Assembly (NCBI GenBank): GCA_030672255.1
Contig: DAOVGU010000151.1
Span: 1 to 20,860, forward strand
Length of the DNA: 20,860 bases
Direction of reading: 5' to 3'
DNA from: a bacterium
GTDB lineage: Bacteria; Ratteibacteria; UBA8468
The position numbers and the translations under genes are program-made. Positions 13,526 through 20,271 of this stretch are shown here, piece after piece. The notes beneath the pieces were generated by a model, which was given only the letters and a program-made list of their open reading frames with translations, ran no database searches and was not told the origin of the DNA. The first letter of the stretch is position 1. Every line of letters begins with the position of its first letter.

Positions 13526-15355
13526 ATGAACCAGATTAAGGTAATATTTGAGCCGGAAGGGAAGGAAGTCTATTGCTTACCTGGAAGTACTATTCTGGAG
13601 CTCGCTCAACGGGCGGGTATCGGCATAAACAGTCCCTGCGGAGGAGAGGGAAGATGCGGGAAGTGTCTGGTAAGAATTATCCAGGGAGAAAGAGGAAAGA
13701 TAAACAGCCGGGAGAAAGAGCTCATATCCACGGATAAACTTAAAGAAGGATACCGCCTTGCCTGCCAGAGAAAGATTTACCAGGAAATGGTGATAGAAAT
13801 CCCGGAAACTTCAAGATTTTTCAATCCGAAGATTTTAGTGAAGGGGATAACAAGGGAGGTTCTTCCCAAACTTAATCTTAAGAAGATTTACTGCGATAAT
13901 CTTTCTCCTTCAATAGATGAGCCAACCGCCCTTTTGGAAACGATTGAACAAAAATTAAAAGAAAGAATTCCTCTAAAAAGAGTAAAAGCAAATATCTATT
14001 TGCTGCGCCAGATCCACGATAAACTTCGTCGTTTCTCCTTCAAGGCAACCTTTGTTCTCTATAATGAAGAATTGATTTCAATCGAGAAGGGGGATACAAC
14101 GAAAAAAAATTATGGGATTGCATTCGACCTTGGCACTACCACAGTAGTGGGTTCTCTTATTAACCTTACCAATATTAAAGAATTGGACGTTGCCTCGCGA
14201 ACAAATCCCCAGGTTACATTCGGGGCCGATGTTATCAGCAGAATCAACTTCACTCTGAAGAAAGAGGCGGGTTTGAAGATACTGCACGAGAGGATAATTG
14301 ATTGTCTTAATGAAATTATTTTAGAACTTACCAGAAAAAGGGGAATTTCTCCAGAACATATCTACGAAGTTACCATTGTTGGCAATACAACAATGCAGCA
14401 TCTATTTTTAAATTCTTCCCCGGAGAGTCTCGCAACCTCTCCCTATGTTCCGACCACCAAAAGGGAGGTGACTGTCGCGGCCAAGAAGTTGAATCTACAC
14501 ATTAATGACGATGCTGTTGTCTATGTCTCCCCTAATATTGCGGGCTTTGTAGGTGGCGATGCAATCGGAACGATCCTGGCCACAAATCAGCACCAGGAAA
14601 GGGAATTGCGGCTGCTTGTCGATATCGGGACAAATGGCGAGATCGTGCTCGGGAATAGAAAGCGACTTGTTGCCGCCTCTGCGGCCGCAGGTCCTGCCTT
14701 CGAAGGGGGGCAAATCAAATGCGGGATGAGGGCGATGAGCGGAGCTATTGACAGAGTTTATATTGACGATGATATCTCTTATAATGTTATCGGGAATGTA
14801 GAGCCTGTTGGTATCTGCGGGACAGGCCTTATTGAGCTAACCGCCGCTCTTCTCAAGGTTGGGATCATTGGAAAGAATGGCCGGCTAAAAAGTAGAGATG
14901 AATTAAAAGGTTCTCCTTCCTTCTCTCTTCTTAATCGGATCAGGGAAAGACCAAAGGGGAATGAGTTCATCTTGGAGGAAAAAAAGGAAATCTCCATTAC
15001 GCAGGCGGATATCAGGCAGATTCAACTGGCAAAGGCAGCCTTCTGTGCAGGAATTAAAGTTCTGATGAAAGAGCTTTCCGTCAGGGAGGAAGAAATTGAG
15101 GAGGTGCTTTTGGCAGGAGCCTTCGGTTCGTTCATTAATGTAAGGAGCGCTCTTGCCGTTGGACTGCTTCCTTTTTCCTTTAAGATACCCATCAGATTTA
15201 TCGGAAATTCGGCTTTGGTTGGCTCAAAGATGATCCTTATCAGTGAGGATGCCCGACGTGAGGCAGAAGGGATCTCGCAATTCTGTGGGTACGTAGAACT
15301 CTTTCGGGATTCTGAATTTCAAGAGTTGTTTATTGATTCCCTCCCCTTCCCGTAG
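13526..15355 (+). CDS. RACo-like 2Fe-2S/ASKHA corrinoid-activation protein
   Basis: Family members (RACo/RamA-like, with the domain long called DUF4445) use ATP to drive reductive reactivation of the cobalt in corrinoid methyl-transfer proteins. The 609 residues have an N-terminal plant-type 2Fe-2S domain with C38, C44, C47 (SPCGGEGRCGKC) and C80, a linker, and an ASKHA ATPase starting near 196 with FDLGTTTVVGSLI, then VGNTTMQHL, VDIGTNGEIVLG, AAAGPAFEGG, GICGTGLIEL and LAGAFGS. No methyltransferase or corrinoid protein lies nearby, so its partner is unknown. Its 3' end overlaps convergent rpmB by 26 nt. The start has no ribosome site; a repeat ends 7 nt upstream. Family identification is firm; substrate is not. 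Confidence 0.88.
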   Translation: MNQIKVIFEPEGKEVYCLPGSTILELAQRAGIGINSPCGGEGRCGKCLVRIIQGERGKINSREKELISTDKLKEGYRLACQRKIYQEMVIEIPETSRFFNPKILVKGITREVLPKLNLKKIYCDNLSPSIDEPTALLETIEQKLKERIPLKRVKANIYLLRQIHDKLRRFSFKATFVLYNEELISIEKGDTTKKNYGIAFDLGTTTVVGSLINLTNIKELDVASRTNPQVTFGADVISRINFTLKKEAGLKILHERIIDCLNEIILELTRKRGISPEHIYEVTIVGNTTMQHLFLNSSPESLATSPYVPTTKREVTVAAKKLNLHINDDAVVYVSPNIAGFVGGDAIGTILATNQHQERELRLLVDIGTNGEIVLGNRKRLVAASAAAGPAFEGGQIKCGMRAMSGAIDRVYIDDDISYNVIGNVEPVGICGTGLIELTAALLKVGIIGKNGRLKSRDELKGSPSFSLLNRIRERPKGNEFILEEKKEISITQADIRQIQLAKAAFCAGIKVLMKELSVREEEIEEVLLAGAFGSFINVRSALAVGLLPFSFKIPIRFIGNSALVGSKMILISEDARREAEGISQFCGYVELFRDSEFQELFIDSLPFP

Positions 15356-15521
15356 TGAGGTTTTTGAGGCATTCCGTACAGACATAAATCCTTTTATCCC
15401 CTTTCTTCAATCTGACAGTTTGTAGATTCGGCAGCCAGCGTCGCTTACTCTTTCTGTGGGAATGACTCACCTGAAATCCACTTCTCGGTCCTTTACCGCA
15501 AATACTACATACCTTTGCCAT
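15330..15521 (-). CDS. rpmB: 50S ribosomal protein L28
   Basis: Small basic protein of the large ribosomal subunit. The 63 residues have the family opening AKVCSICGKGPRSGF, then SHSHRKSKRRWLPNLQ and VCTECLK; the two CxxC pairs (C5/C8 and C48/C51) mark the zinc-binding form. AAGGA lies at normal spacing before the ATG. It has its own promoter (15582-15610) inside the end of the upstream O-antigen ligase gene, and the leader contains a repeat hairpin. Its last 26 nt overlap the 3' end of the convergent RACo gene, so opposing transcription may interfere. Confidence 0.96.
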   Translation of the reverse strand: MAKVCSICGKGPRSGFQVSHSHRKSKRRWLPNLQTVRLKKGDKRIYVCTECLKNLTTGRGGNQ

Positions 15522-15537
15522 AATATTCCTTTCTGTT

Positions 15538-15564
15538 TGTCATTCCCGTGAAAACGGGAATCTA
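15538..15564. repeat. TCATTCCCGT hairpin in the rpmB leader
   Basis: ATTCCCGT and ACGGGAAT (15542-15549 and 15554-15561) form an 8-bp stem with a 4-nt loop. It is a member of the family starting GTCATTCC and ending GGAATC, also at 16175-16226, 17500-17556 and 19234-19291. It lies between the rpmB promoter and its ribosome binding site, which stays free. Confidence 0.8.
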
Positions 15565-15581
15565 TGCTCTCAGTGGTGAAG

Positions 15582-15610
15582 ATTATACACTACTTTCCTA
15601 TCTCTTTCAA
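15582..15610 (-). promoter_or_regulatory. Sigma70-type promoter of rpmB
   Basis: On the minus strand TTGAAA (15610-15605) and a consensus TATAAT (15587-15582) are spaced by 17 bp. Transcription would start near 15575, giving a leader of about 55 nt. The -35 box lies within the last codons of the upstream O-antigen ligase gene. Confidence 0.75.
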
Positions 15611-17479
15611 CCATCTTAATGCATATGGGTTTTTCGGGTCAAGGAGAACAGCTCTCTTCAAATAGAATCTTGCTTTTTGAAGTTCCTTTCTTATGAGGAA
15701 TATTGAGACAATAGAACAGAGTGTATCAACATCATAGGGATTAAGTTTCTCTGCCTTTCTGAAGTAGTACAGAGAAAGATCTAAATTCTTTTTTTCGTAA
15801 TAAAGGACCGCCATATTTTTATCCACTTTAGCATAATGGGGAGAAAGCAAATAAAGTTTCTTATAGGTAGAGAGGGCCAGATCATATTTCTTCAAAACTC
15901 CATAAGCGAAGGCAAGTTTATAATAAGCAATAAGATTAAATCGGTCAACCGAAATTGTCTTTTTATAATAAAGGATTGCTGTTGGAAAATCCTTCTTCAG
16001 TCTTGCCTCCAGGGATTTCTTAAGGTAAAGACCAGCGACCACATCCTTCCTCATCGTATTAAAATTAGCAAGAGAGAGAAAAAGGAGAAACAAAAGAAAA
16101 ATAGAAAAGGAAACTTTTTTGCTGAAACTCTTGTAATTACAGATGTCATTGCGAGGAGCGAAATTTCCCCTACTGTCATTCCCACGCAAGTGGGAATCCA
16201 GGATTCCTGTTTCCACAGGAATGACACTTCGTGTCAGATAAGAAACAACCAATCCCATACCAAAGAAAAGAAGGATGGGAGTGAAGGATTGTCTGAGATT
16301 TGTGGAGAGGAGATTATCAACAAGAATAGCCAGAATACCGGATAAAAGACCAATAATTATTGGTCTTTCCCCCTCCCCTATCTTCCCCTCCCTCGAGGGG
16401 AGGGGATAAAAGGGAGGGTAATATTTCAATCCTTCCTTAAAAATAAAAAAAATAAATAAAATAAAAGGAAAAAGTCCAAAAATTCCCGTCTCCGCAAGAA
16501 TCTCTAAATATTCGCAGTGACTATGAGCGGTGATTGGGGCAACCGCTTTTTGCAGAAAGTATTCCGGTATTCTATAATTTGAATAATGAGTGCTAAAGGT
16601 TCCCGGTCCAAAGCCTAATAAAGGATGAACCTTAATCATATTTATTGTTCCTCTCCAGACAATAAACCTGACATTTTCCGTGATTTTATCAACAAAATAG
16701 AAATTTGTAGTGGCAGTCCCTGCGGAAGGAGGGATTACTCTGCCAAAAGAAATAAGAAAAATAGAAAACAAAATAAAAAAGATTTTTATCAGAACTATTT
16801 TTCTGTCTCTGGAATAGAGAATAAAAAGAAATAAAATAGATGCAGCCGCTGCTAAATAGGCCGCCTGTGACTTTGTGAGAAAAAGAGCGAAGGAATAGAG
16901 AAGAAATAGAGAAAGAAAAATAATTTTCTCATATCGGAATTTTTTTATGTAGGGGCTTGATTTATCAAGCCCGCGGGTCGGATTCATCCGACCCCTACTG
17001 AAAATGAAACTTAGCGATAAAGGAATAAGAAAAATAATATAGCCGGCAAAAAAATTCTTATTACCAAAGCCGGCATTAACCAGCCCAAATTTAAAAAAAT
17101 CACTGATTGCCCAGAAAGAAAGAAGAGCCCCGGAAGCAAATAAAAAAAAGAAGATTCCTTTATCCTTCTCTAAATTAACCGCAATGAGAAAGATAGAAAA
17201 GTAAGTTAAAAGTTTCATCATCTGCGGATAACTGAGATGATGAAAGGGATTAATAAGAAAAGAGAGGATATTAAAGAGAAGATAGAGGGAAAGAAGAATG
17301 GTTAAAGGCTTATGGTATTGAAATTTCTTTTTCTCTATAAGAAATGTTAAAGCAATAAAAAGAAAAAAGATCTGGGGCAGAATCAGTTTAAAGATTGTAT
17401 AGTTATAGACAAATTTAGAAAAGGCTAAGGGGGAAAGAAGAAGGAAGGAATATAACAGGATTCTTCTGATTTTTGGCAT
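15590..17479 (-). CDS. O-antigen ligase/polymerase (Wzy_C-type) with TPR domain and three repeat insertions
   Basis: Multi-pass membrane protein of the WaaL/Wzy group, which join or polymerise lipid-linked glycans on the periplasmic face. The 629 residues have about ten hydrophobic helices up to about 415, the family region KVHPLLGFGPGTFSTHYSNY (284-303, abridged) and AHSHCEYLEILAETGIFG (318-335), another helix near 457-472, and TPR-like repeats from about 485 to 625 (AYYKLAFAYGVLKKYDLALSTYKK and similar). Glycan substrate cannot be told. Three stretches come from repeats: residues 163-178, 359-372 and 416-447. All fall in predicted loops between membrane helices and keep the frame. The gene is probably read from a leaderless promoter just upstream and ends just before rpmB. 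Confidence 0.85.
   Translation of the reverse strand: MPKIRRILLYSFLLLSPLAFSKFVYNYTIFKLILPQIFFLFIALTFLIEKKKFQYHKPLTILLSLYLLFNILSFLINPFHHLSYPQMMKLLTYFSIFLIAVNLEKDKGIFFFLFASGALLSFWAISDFFKFGLVNAGFGNKNFFAGYIIFLIPLSLSFIFSRGRMNPTRGLDKSSPYIKKFRYEKIIFLSLFLLYSFALFLTKSQAAYLAAAASILFLFILYSRDRKIVLIKIFFILFSIFLISFGRVIPPSAGTATTNFYFVDKITENVRFIVWRGTINMIKVHPLLGFGPGTFSTHYSNYRIPEYFLQKAVAPITAHSHCEYLEILAETGIFGLFPFILFIFFIFKEGLKYYPPFYPLPSREGKIGEGERPIIIGLLSGILAILVDNLLSTNLRQSFTPILLFFGMGLVVSYLTRSVIPVETGILDSHLRGNDSRGNFAPRNDICNYKSFSKKVSFSIFLLFLLFLSLANFNTMRKDVVAGLYLKKSLEARLKKDFPTAILYYKKTISVDRFNLIAYYKLAFAYGVLKKYDLALSTYKKLYLLSPHYAKVDKNMAVLYYEKKNLDLSLYYFRKAEKLNPYDVDTLCSIVSIFLIRKELQKARFYLKRAVLLDPKNPYALRWLKEIGK
16145..16237. repeat. 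Composite repeat inside the O-antigen ligase gene (site 3)
   Basis: A truncated GTCATTGCGAGGAGCGAA copy, then the TCATTCCCAC...GTGGGAATCC and GATTCCTG...CAGGAATGAC modules, then the hairpin TGACACTTCGTGTCA. It is exactly 93 bp (31 codons) and open in the gene's frame, encoding RSVIPVETGILDSHLRGNDS and following residues on the minus strand. Confidence 0.85.
16364..16413. repeat. CCCCTCCC repeat inside the O-antigen ligase gene (site 2)
   Basis: CCCTCCCCTATC and TCCCTCGAGGGGAGGGGATA form an imperfect palindrome, read on the minus strand as LPSREGKIGEGERP. A related CCCCTCCC element lies in polA at 20821-20860. Confidence 0.75.
16949..17000. repeat. GTAGGGG...CCCCTAC double-hairpin repeat in the O-antigen ligase gene (site 1)
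   Basis: Outer arms GTAGGGG and CCCCTAC hold two palindromes, GGGCTTGATTTATCAAGCCC and GGGTCGGATTCATCCGACCC. The plan is the same as the AGTGG...CCACT repeats: one frame, two hairpins. It encodes GRMNPTRGLDKSSPYI in the minus-strand frame. Confidence 0.85.
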
Positions 17480-17485
17480 GTATAA

Positions 17486-17494
17486 ATTTTACCA
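17486..17494 (-). promoter_or_regulatory. Extended -10 promoter of the O-antigen ligase gene, probably leaderless
   Basis: On the minus strand TGG TAAAAT ends 6 nt before the start codon, so transcription would begin at about the ATG. No ribosome binding site is present. The surrounding 11-mer TATGGTAAAAT is identical to the one before lptF. No good -35 is seen; a repeat occupies that position. Confidence 0.5.
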
Positions 17495-17498
17495 TAAA

Positions 17499-17652
17499 AG
17501 TCATTCCTGCGGAAGCAGGAATCTACGGATTCCCGCTTACTCACTGCGGGAATGACAATTATGTGTCATTCTAAGCCCCGTATTAAATACGGGGTTATGT
17601 AGTGGCCAACCTTGGTTGGCTATTATAGGCCGAGTAAACTCGGCAACTACCA
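17499..17652. repeat. Repeat cluster between the O-antigen ligase and pilin genes
   Basis: Three units in a row. The first is TCATTCCTGCGGAAGCAGGAAT followed by GGATTCCCGC and GCGGGAATGAC (17501-17556, abridged). The second is a half TGTCATTCTAAG unit with the palindrome CCCCGTATTAAATACGGGG (17576-17594). The third is GTAGTGG...CAACTAC with inner hairpins CCAACCTTGGTTGG and CCGAGTAAACTCGG (17599-17651). No gene is seen in this 247-bp gap. Confidence 0.82.
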
Positions 17653-17660
17653 GGTCAAAT

Positions 17661-17697
17661 AAAAAAAACGCCGGAGATTTTATTCTTCGGCGTTTTT
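17661..17697 (-). terminator. Rho-independent terminator of the pilin unit
   Basis: On the minus strand AACGCCG and CGGCGTT form a stem around an A/T-rich loop, followed by eight T residues. It lies 30 nt after the pilin 1 stop. The plus strand also has a T run (five), so it may work weakly in the other direction. Confidence 0.85.
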
Positions 17698-17726
17698 AAT
17701 GCTTTCCTCCAATACAACACCACTAA

Positions 17727-18326
17727 TCAGGGATTGAGGAAATAACTATTGTATGCGATATTGGGAACAGGATCTTCCGTACTATTAAAGTCCCGCTTCG
17801 GCGACCACTTCACATGCCCATCAAGATAGAGAACATTGACCCCTGCCCCATGACAAGTAACTCCTTTTGCCGGGAAGTCAGCCTCAGTAGCCGGATAGGC
17901 AGTTGCCGATCCATCATTGTTAGCAAGTTGGTCCATAGCTATGGCACTGTCAGTGGAATCCATTTCATCTAAATGGGTACAATAGGCATAAGAGAGATTG
18001 TTTGCCGCGAGAGTGCTTCCTGTAGCAAGGGTATCCTGATCATAGTTACTGGGGCAAACAAAGACCTTCATCCCTTTAATAAACTCTGTTTCAATCAGAC
18101 CAGTGAGGTCACCTGCTGCAGTGTAGTCTCTGGCCGGGAATGTTTCATCCCAGTCCTGGGCATACATATGTAGCGCCAGACCAATCTGCTTGAGGTTATT
18201 CATACAGGCAGTTCTCCTTGCCTGCTCCCTTGCTTTGGCTAATGCTGGTAGTAACATTGCCGCCAAAATAGCAATAATCGCGATTACTACCAGCAACTCA
18301 ATCAGGGTAAATCCTTTTCTTCTCAT
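17727..18326 (-). CDS. Type IV pilin-like / pseudopilin protein (pilin 1)
   Basis: 199-residue prepilin. The leader MRRKG is cut before F6; the mature N-terminus FTLIELLVVIAIIAILAAML has the conserved glutamate at position 5. The soluble part has paired cysteines (around residues 41, 91 and 115) and ends with the HGAGVNVLYLDGHVKW motif typical of the short prepilins common in PVC-like and Omnitrophota-like genomes. Such proteins are exported and assembled by type II secretion or type IV pilus machines, none of which is in the window. The ribosome site GGGGGTGA is nearly identical before all three pilins. It starts 34 nt below pilin 2 and is followed by the terminator, so pilins 2 and 1 are probably co-transcribed. 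Confidence 0.9.
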   Translation of the reverse strand: MRRKGFTLIELLVVIAIIAILAAMLLPALAKAREQARRTACMNNLKQIGLALHMYAQDWDETFPARDYTAAGDLTGLIETEFIKGMKVFVCPSNYDQDTLATGSTLAANNLSYAYCTHLDEMDSTDSAIAMDQLANNDGSATAYPATEADFPAKGVTCHGAGVNVLYLDGHVKWSPKRDFNSTEDPVPNIAYNSYFLNP

Positions 18327-18360
18327 TTTTCACCCCCTCTTTAGTTTCTATCCGCCAATT

Positions 18361-19017
18361 TTACTCCTTCTTATAAGGATTTCTAAAGTTTGTGTTGGCG
18401 TAGTTAACTAACTTGTTTGTACCACTGATTATCGGACCCTTTATCCATTCCGCATGCCCATCCACAAAGAGCGCATTAATCCCTTCTGTGCCGTGATTGT
18501 TATAGGTATCAGCAGTACTTAGATCTGCATCAAGGGTAGCACTCTCGTTCTCAATTGCTCCAACCTGGTCACACATAATCGCTGTATCTGTGTCGCTTTC
18601 ATCACTCAGTCCTTTGCAGTAAGCATAGGATAGGTTGTTTCCTGAAAGGTTCTTAACAGCATCAGCAACTGAATCGGAAGAGCTGAGACAGGTAAACACC
18701 TTGGCGGCATTGATATAGTCAACCGAGCCATTCCCATACCCATCAAGTCCAGCCCCCGTAGGATCATCCTTAGCAAGAAGCCGCAGGGAATTAGCTATTT
18801 GAGCAGGAGTGTCACCTGTTAAAGGGAAATTCCCATGATAGTCCTCGGCATAGAGATGAAAGGCTAAACCGAGCTGCTTCTGATTGCTCAGGCAGACCGC
18901 TTTTCTGGCATTTTCCCTTCCTCTGGCTAATGCAGGCAATATCATTGCTGCCAGAATGGCAATGATCGCAATCACTACTAAAAGCTCAATTAGAGTAAAT
19001 CCTTTTCTTTTCTTCAT
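18361..19017 (-). CDS. Type IV pilin-like / pseudopilin protein (pilin 2)
   Basis: 218-residue paralogue of pilin 1, with leader MKKRKG cut before the mature FTLIELLVVIAIIAILAAM. It has KQLGLAFHLYAEDYHGNFP after the helix, a middle cysteine pair, and the end motif HGTEGINALFVDGHAEW. I chose the ATG at 19017; the GTG at 19029 is part of its ribosome site (GGGGGTGA). It lies in the unit driven by the consensus promoter at 19315-19343, after a repeat element and a small coiled-coil frame. The acidic, alanine/threonine/serine-rich middle differs from pilins 1 and 3, so they probably form distinct subunits rather than recent copies. Assembly partner and function are unknown. Confidence 0.9.
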   Translation of the reverse strand: MKKRKGFTLIELLVVIAIIAILAAMILPALARGRENARKAVCLSNQKQLGLAFHLYAEDYHGNFPLTGDTPAQIANSLRLLAKDDPTGAGLDGYGNGSVDYINAAKVFTCLSSSDSVADAVKNLSGNNLSYAYCKGLSDESDTDTAIMCDQVGAIENESATLDADLSTADTYNNHGTEGINALFVDGHAEWIKGPIISGTNKLVNYANTNFRNPYKKE

Positions 19018-19046
19018 TTTTCTTTTCACCCCCTTTTTTTGTCAAT

Positions 19047-19136
19047 TCATACCGGTGTCCCTGCTAACTTTTTCTCAAGAGCTTCAACTCGCATTTTCAC
19101 CTCTTCTAATTCTTTCTTTTCTGCTTTCTTTTCCAT
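19047..19136 (-). CDS. Possible coiled-coil microprotein, perhaps 5'-truncated
   Basis: A 29-residue frame from an ATG at 19136, rich in E and K, followed 29 nt later by the pilin 2 start. The same frame stays open upstream to 19190 without a start codon, adding KIDNLIAEVKRITGT and a few residues. The joined peptide has hydrophobic residues every 3-4 positions (V, I, M, A, then L, V, V, L, L), a good heptad pattern. The upstream end coincides with a terminal inverted repeat at 19183. One reading is a small coiled-coil gene that lost its start to the insertion; another is a short intact gene. No strong ribosome site is seen. I do not recognise a family. Confidence 0.4.
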   Translation of the reverse strand: MEKKAEKKELEEVKMRVEALEKKLAGTPV

Positions 19137-19182
19137 AGTGCCTGTTATTCTCTTTACTTCAGCAATAAGGTTATCTATCTTC

Positions 19183-19313
19183 GTAAATATTCAGTGAACC
19201 ACGTCCTACCCTCCCCCTGATTTAATCAGGGGGTCATTCCCGTGTATACGGGAATCCACCTTTATTAGATTCCTGCTTCCGCAGGAATGACACGGTGTTC
19301 ACTGAGTATTTAC
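19183..19313. mobile_element. 131-bp non-coding element with terminal inverted repeats
   Basis: Starts GTAAATATTCAGTGAAC and ends GTTCACTGAGTATTTAC, inverted with one mismatch over 17 bp. The interior is made of other repeats: CCCCTGATTTAATCAGGGG, then TCATTCCCGTGTATACGGGAA (abridged) and GATTCCTG/CAGGAATGACA. It codes for nothing and lies between a consensus promoter and the pilin 2 region. No target duplication can be seen at this copy. Confidence 0.8.
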
Positions 19314-19314
19314 A

Positions 19315-19343
19315 ATTATACCTCAAATTTCTACCTTTGTCAA
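19315..19343 (-). promoter_or_regulatory. Consensus sigma70 promoter upstream of pilin 2
   Basis: On the minus strand TTGACA (19343-19338) and TATAAT (19320-19315) are both perfect consensus with a 17-bp spacer. The start point near 19308 falls inside the adjoining terminal-inverted-repeat element, so the message begins with that element's sequence before reaching the coiled-coil frame, pilin 2 and pilin 1. Confidence 0.85.
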
Positions 19344-19359
19344 ATTCCGCGCAAATTTC

Positions 19360-19998
19360 TTATTCTCCTGGATTTTTCCAACCAGCCAAGCCACAGTTAG
19401 ACACTTCGGTATCGCTTATCTGCTTACTTAATGCCTTTAACCACTTTGCATGACTATCAAAGAAGAGAACATTCAAGCCGTCGGTGCCAGTGCTACCATG
19501 GTTACTGGAGATGTCAGCATTGGTTGGATTTGTCCAACCACCATCTTTATCCTTATCTGTCTGGTCCATAGCTAAGGCATAGGTGCTGGAGAATGTGGCT
19601 CCTTTCTTTTGTGTCTGCCCGCACCAGTAAGCATAGGAGATCTCCGTTCCATTGCTATTGAAATTGGAGACACTGCTAACAGATGCATTCTTTCTGGAAT
19701 CCGTAGAGTTACTCGGGCAGGCAAACATCCCCGGCTTGGCATAATTTACCAGACATCTAAAGGAGCCAACCACTGTAGCAGAGGCAGCAGTAGCATTATC
19801 CGTAGGAAATCTTTCATCGTAGTCCTGAGTATACATACCAAGAGCCAAACCAATCTGTTTTAAGTTGCTAATGCAAACTGACTTTCTTGCCTCCTCCCTT
19901 GCTCTGGATAATGCGGGCAATAGCATTGCCGCCAGAATGGCAATGATTGCAATCACCACCAAAAGTTCGATTAGAGTAAATCCTTTTTTTCTTTCCAT
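19360..19998 (-). CDS. Type IV pilin-like / pseudopilin protein (pilin 3)
   Basis: 212-residue paralogue with leader MERKKG, mature FTLIELLVVIAIIAILAAML, KQIGLALGMYTQDYDERFP, a cysteine-containing serine/asparagine-rich middle, and the end motif GLNVLFFDSHAKW, in which the usual glycine of DGH is serine. The ribosome site is GGGGGTGA. It is the first of the three pilins on its strand and lies downstream of polA, separated from it by the nested mobile elements at 20022-20275. It has no promoter of its own that I can see, and its stop lies only 16 nt before the promoter serving pilin 2. Function in secretion or pilus assembly is a family inference. Confidence 0.9.
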   Translation of the reverse strand: MERKKGFTLIELLVVIAIIAILAAMLLPALSRAREEARKSVCISNLKQIGLALGMYTQDYDERFPTDNATAASATVVGSFRCLVNYAKPGMFACPSNSTDSRKNASVSSVSNFNSNGTEISYAYWCGQTQKKGATFSSTYALAMDQTDKDKDGGWTNPTNADISSNHGSTGTDGLNVLFFDSHAKWLKALSKQISDTEVSNCGLAGWKNPGE

Positions 19999-20051
19999 CT
20001 TTCACCCCCTTTTGTCTTTGTGTAAATATTTAGTAAACCACATCATTATCT

Positions 20052-20241
20052 GTAGTGGCAAAGCTTGCTTTGCTCTTTTTGTAAATATTCAGTAAAGTAC
20101 GTTCCATCCTGTCATTGCGAGTCCGCCTCAGGCGGACGTGGCAATCCCATCCTTGAAACAGCGAGATTGCTTCACTTCGTTCGCAATGACGTGGTTCACT
20201 GAGTACTTACCTCTTTTTTGACGAGCAAGCTCGTCCACTAC
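20052..20241. repeat. GTAGTGG...CCACTAC repeat split by a later insertion
   Basis: The arms GTAGTGG (20052-20058) and CCACTAC (20235-20241) and the hairpins CAAAGCTTGCTTTG and GACGAGCAAGCTCGTC reappear as one intact double-hairpin unit of about 52 bp once the inner element and one copy of its duplication are removed. The second hairpin matches that in the repeat before glyA. Confidence 0.82.
20081..20210. mobile_element. Inner 130-bp element with terminal inverted repeats and an 8-bp target duplication
   Basis: The left end GTAAATATTCAGTAAAGTAC and right end GTGGTTCACTGAGTACTTAC are imperfect inverted repeats. CTCTTTTT abuts both ends (20073-20080 and 20211-20218). The cargo is a TCATTGCGA-family copy (20112-20189) with inner hairpin TCCGCCTCAGGCGGA. 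The length is almost the same as the 131-bp element at 19183 although the interior is unrelated. Confidence 0.88.
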
Positions 20242-20271
20242 CCCTGTGATAACACGGTGTTCACTGAGGAT

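Noticed and set aside
15836..16345. Plus-strand open frame of 169 codons.
   Set aside because: It is opposite the well-supported O-antigen ligase gene and has no family resemblance or ribosome site.
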